Shown piece after piece: positions 61,242 to 64,000 of a stretch of DNA of 64,000 bases. The stretch comes from Bacteroidales bacterium (GTDB lineage Bacteria > Bacteroidota > Bacteroidia > Bacteroidales > JAADJA01): positions 17,910-81,909 of the forward strand of contig JAGQVE010000016.1 of the NCBI GenBank assembly GCA_020438105.1, read 5' to 3'. Every line of letters begins with the position of its first letter. Position 1 is the stretch's first letter. Both the position numbers and the translations under genes were made by a program. The notes under the pieces were generated by a model. That model saw only the letters and a list, made by a program, of their open reading frames with translations, was not told the DNA's origin and did not search any database.

Positions 61242-61865
61242 TTAATTAATTACACTCAATCCTTCAAGGGCTGATGAATCATCAGGTTTGTACATCAAAA
61301 CTTTGTTAAACAACACCTTTGCTTCACGCAATTTACCCAATTTTAAATTGGTCCATGCAAACATGATCAATCCATCATAATCAAACGGGTAAAGATTAAC
61401 TACCTTTTCAAAAAATCCAAGGGCAGTAGTGTAATCCTCGTTTCCATAATAGATACTTCCTAAGCGGTAATTTGCTGTGGTGTTTTGTGGATCAATAGCT
61501 AAAATGTCGTTGTATTGTTTTTTTACCTGTTCCCAATTACCAATAGCCGATGCAGGATATACATAACCAAACTTTGCTTCGAGTGACAAAGGTTTTAAGT
61601 CGATGCAACGCTGATAATATGCCAGTGACTCGGTAAAATATCCAGCCATATAATGCAGCCATCCCAGCCGCAGATTTAACTCATACGAATCTTCAGCATA
61701 TACATTTTTCAGAGATTCAATGGCTTTAACGTATTCACCTGAATACTCGAATTGATAACTTTGTTTAAACGCTTTTTGTATAGCGCTATAATCCTGTGAT
61801 TTTGCTGACCATGAAACGCTCAGAATGATTATCAAAATTGCCAGTGATTTTTTTATAGTTTCCAT
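61242..61865 (-). CDS. Exported TPR protein
   Basis: A 207-residue exported protein with signal peptide METIKKSLAILIIILSVSWSAKSQ. Four or five tetratricopeptide repeats follow (QLEYSGEYVKAIESLKNVY-like, YFTESLAYYQRCIDLKPLSLEAKFGY, WEQVKKQYNDILAIDPQNTTANYRLGSIYY, YTTALGFFEKVVNLYPFDYDGLI). It starts 13 bases inside the upstream barrel gene, so the two are translationally coupled and their products probably interact in the periplasm. Confidence 0.85.
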   Translation of the reverse strand: METIKKSLAILIIILSVSWSAKSQDYSAIQKAFKQSYQFEYSGEYVKAIESLKNVYAEDSYELNLRLGWLHYMAGYFTESLAYYQRCIDLKPLSLEAKFGYVYPASAIGNWEQVKKQYNDILAIDPQNTTANYRLGSIYYGNEDYTTALGFFEKVVNLYPFDYDGLIMFAWTNLKLGKLREAKVLFNKVLMYKPDDSSALEGLSVIN

Positions 61866-63352
61866 GATATACCTCCTAAGAATAATTGATTTTCATATTT
61901 AATTGTTGATACCGTAAATGATTCAGGATTATATCCGCTTACGGCGTAACCCTGATGCGACGATAAATAATATCTTATTGATAGTTGAATCTTTGATGAC
62001 AAAGGTACAATGAAATTAACTCCTGCCCTGAACTTCAGAATATCCCCCGAATTAAATACAACGTAAGCATTTGCTTCGTTGAAATTGACCATTTCACCAA
62101 AGGTCCCGTAAATTTCTGCCCACAATTTTTCGCTAAGTTTAAAACCCAGGCTTTGATAGAATAGAAACCTCAACTTTTGGTTTTCCTGCTCAAATGCACC
62201 TGTAAGCCTCGACGTTCCGTAAAAATTTAAGTTCCCTCCGGGAAACCAGGATAAACTTAAATCGCCTTGATATTGAGTGAGCCCATTTAAATTTGAATAA
62301 CTCCCTGTGAAACCAATGATGTTTGTATTGACTGTTTTTGAGATATTCAACGAAGTAATGTAGTTGCTGAATGAAGTATCTTTTTTTGCAACAGTATACA
62401 CCATAGTGCTGGATTCATCGGTGTGCCAGGGTTGAGCCAAATATAACTCTTCCGTAAAGTTGGTCACCAAATTATCGTAGCTTATATTTAAAAAATTACA
62501 AGCCGGAGAAATAATAATTCCATGTCCTGCATTGTAGCTCACCGATCCATAAATGCCATGCTGGTTCATGGTGTATTTTAAATTATTCAGGCTGATATCG
62601 TATGAATAAATATTGCCCTGATAAATGGCAGGTGGAATAACCTGGGTATATGTTCCGGTAATAGTAAGTTCAGAAGTTCGAACTTGCTGAAGTTTGTTTG
62701 TATTTAAATTTAAATAACTGATTTTAGCCTTTATTTTTTTTGAAAGATTTAGTCCTAAATCAACTTGGATCAATAATTTGTTGCCGTTTAAAGTTTGCTC
62801 AAAATAGCTGGAATCCTGCTTTTTATTTTGCTCCCTGATCTCATTTTTATTAACGTTATTACTTAGTACAAAACCTGTATTTACAGCTACGTCAGATATG
62901 ATATCGGATTTTTTTTCACCGGTTTTTTCCAATAAGGTTTCAGAAAAATATGGAATCAGCTTTCTGGCTTCCAATGACCTATTGATGAAGGTATAAGCAT
63001 AGTAAAGGTATTCGAGCAGCACCGGATCATTGTGGTTATAAGTAAAGGCTTTTTCAAAATGAACAACAGCCATAAAATAGTTAGTTTGGTTATAATATGC
63101 AATTCCGATTCGTAACCTTAAATAATAATAATCCTGTCCGTTTTTAATGGCTTCTTCGCCATAAAAAATTAAATAATCCCACCGGCTTTCATTGTATAAC
63201 TCCAGGGTTTTTTCATCCACAGTTTTATAGTCATAATTGGCATTCTGCCCCATTAACCCTTTACTCAGGTTGACAAGCACAAGCAGACAAACCAATACAG
63301 GCAATACCGATCCTGAATTGTATTTATTTACCTGTTTGATAATGCCATTCAT
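61853..63352 (-). CDS. TPR plus outer-membrane beta-barrel protein
   Basis: A 499-residue exported protein. The N-terminus (about 10-35, GSVLPVLVCLLVLVNLSKGLMGQ) is a signal segment. Residues 45-140 contain TPR-like repeats (SRWDYLIFYGEEAIKNGQDYYYLRLRIGIAYYNQTNYFMAVVHFEKAF). The remainder (about 160-499) is a chain of alternating strands ending in YENQLFLGGISWKL, typical of an outer-membrane barrel. TPR plus barrel recalls PgaA/BcsC-type exopolysaccharide exporters, but the TPR part is short and I do not recognise the family. The 3 bases before it lead into the partial gene upstream. Confidence 0.75.
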   Translation of the reverse strand: MNGIIKQVNKYNSGSVLPVLVCLLVLVNLSKGLMGQNANYDYKTVDEKTLELYNESRWDYLIFYGEEAIKNGQDYYYLRLRIGIAYYNQTNYFMAVVHFEKAFTYNHNDPVLLEYLYYAYTFINRSLEARKLIPYFSETLLEKTGEKKSDIISDVAVNTGFVLSNNVNKNEIREQNKKQDSSYFEQTLNGNKLLIQVDLGLNLSKKIKAKISYLNLNTNKLQQVRTSELTITGTYTQVIPPAIYQGNIYSYDISLNNLKYTMNQHGIYGSVSYNAGHGIIISPACNFLNISYDNLVTNFTEELYLAQPWHTDESSTMVYTVAKKDTSFSNYITSLNISKTVNTNIIGFTGSYSNLNGLTQYQGDLSLSWFPGGNLNFYGTSRLTGAFEQENQKLRFLFYQSLGFKLSEKLWAEIYGTFGEMVNFNEANAYVVFNSGDILKFRAGVNFIVPLSSKIQLSIRYYLSSHQGYAVSGYNPESFTVSTIKYENQLFLGGISWKL

Positions 63353-63354
63353 TT

Positions 63355-64000
63355 TTATTGATTTTCTGTACTGACCTCTGTCGCTTCAATTGTTTTGTTC
63401 TCGTCGATCACCACGAATTTCTTTATCCTGTTCGATTCAATTTCAAACTCGAAGTTTAATTCGCGGCTGATATTATTTCCCAGTTTTACTTTTGAACTGC
63501 TAATAAATTGAATGGTGCTGTCAGTTAAATTGTCTTTCAATCGTGTAAACTCCATCTCATATTCTGATTTTATAAACATGTAAAACGGAGCAATAAAATC
63601 CTGCAAAAATATCAATGCTCGTTTGTTTAATAAATGGATGGGATAAGTGTCAGTAATTTGAAGGTTTTTGTAAAAACCGCAAGGCACCTTATAAGCACCC
63701 AGGTAAAACCAAAATAGCAATGATTTCCGGTTTCCCTCAAAATGGGTGAAATAGTGAATATTGCCTTCGTTTTTAAAATATGCAAGTGAGTTACTTGACT
63801 TTTCGTATAAATAGCTATTGTTGTATATATCAGTGTCTACCAGCCACTTTATTTCGCGTTCCGATTCATTTTCGGTTTTTACTTTAAAATGCAGTTCCTG
63901 TCCCGGAACAAAATGAAATGCCTTGAACAGGGTATTGTTTTTTTCTATGTTGGAAATGGTATCCCTTTTTTCAGGTTTATCAAATGATTTAAATTCATAG
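63355..64000 (-). CDS. Hypothetical protein (5' end beyond window)
   Basis: An open frame running minus-strand from the right edge to 63355, at least 214 residues; an internal TTG at 63720 is not a real start since the frame is open to the edge. My translation of the edge part reads YEFKSFDKPEKRDTISNIEK and continues HFKVKTENESEREIKWLVDTD, beta-rich and hydrophilic, possibly a periplasmic or surface domain. It contains no motif I recognise. It abuts the TPR-barrel gene (2 bases apart), so it is in the same operon. Confidence 0.75.
   Translation of the reverse strand, partial: YEFKSFDKPEKRDTISNIEKNNTLFKAFHFVPGQELHFKVKTENESEREIKWLVDTDIYNNSYLYEKSSNSLAYFKNEGNIHYFTHFEGNRKSLLFWFYLGAYKVPCGFYKNLQITDTYPIHLLNKRALIFLQDFIAPFYMFIKSEYEMEFTRLKDNLTDSTIQFISSSKVKLGNNISRELNFEFEIESNRIKKFVVIDENKTIEATEVSTENQ

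Noticed and set aside
1..64000. CRISPR arrays, tRNA or rRNA genes, insertion sequences or phage genes
   Set aside because: I looked for direct repeats, cloverleaf-like segments and transposase or integrase motifs and found none; intergenic gaps are short and filled by promoters and terminators.

Overview
This is a 64 kb stretch of a Bacteroidota chromosome, most likely a free-living, Bacteroidales/Marinilabiliales-like bacterium. The evidence is the number of secreted proteins with type IX secretion (T9SS) C-terminal sorting domains, a PorZ-like T9SS component, the long Bacteroidota-type IspG, the GIHH-variant IleS, and promoters of the TTG-N18-21-TAnnTTTG class. Almost all the DNA is coding. 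I see no rRNA, tRNA, CRISPR array, insertion sequence, phage or plasmid signature. Most genes are housekeeping genes or secreted and envelope proteins.

Layout. 1-5 kb (minus strand): 5' part of atpD, then the ileS-dksA-lspA cluster. 5-11.4 kb (minus): a large T9SS cargo protein, a YhcC-type radical SAM protein and a POT peptide transporter. 11.6-15.6 kb (plus): an ECF sigma/anti-sigma pair followed by three tandem DUF4252 proteins, then an MFS transporter. 15.6-21.2 kb (minus): MacB-like permease, membrane protein, upp, and a three-gene operon of gamma-carbonic anhydrase, polysaccharide deacetylase and FemAB-like acyltransferase. 21.5-24.3 kb (plus): Ycf48-like T9SS protein and a GT39-type glycosyltransferase. 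24.3-31.5 kb (minus): sucA-sucB-nadB and a secreted EEP-family phosphatase/nuclease. 31.6-36.6 kb (plus): parC, an A-type flavodiiron protein and a lipoprotein. 36.6-41.9 kb: DUF1573 protein, outer-membrane protein, queG, TMTC-like glycosyltransferase, ruvB. 41.9-47 kb (plus): universal stress protein, SPOR protein, sixA-ppk1-ppx. 47-50.4 kb: T9SS thioredoxin-like protein, lipA, lipB. 50.4-59.2 kb (minus): recO, porZ, ispG, a T9SS protein and an S9 peptidase. 59.5-64 kb: ATP-grasp and acyltransferase genes, then TPR and beta-barrel envelope genes.

The most notable signal is two genes, 11 kb apart, that each contain one in-frame TGA exactly where their families carry a redox cysteine. One is a DUF1573 protein (TGA at 36898-36900, context SS-U-GC). 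The other is a T9SS-exported thioredoxin/peroxiredoxin-fold protein (TGA at 48513-48515, active site U-S-S-C). In both, the mRNA just after the UGA can fold into a bacterial SECIS-like hairpin; the one in the thioredoxin gene is extensive. TGA is an ordinary stop elsewhere in the window, so a global code change is unlikely. I read both as selenoproteins that an ordinary gene caller would split or truncate. Both carry signal peptides, so selenocysteine would act outside the cytoplasm, in one case in a T9SS substrate. No selA/B/C/D gene lies in the window, so the reading depends on a genome-wide check.
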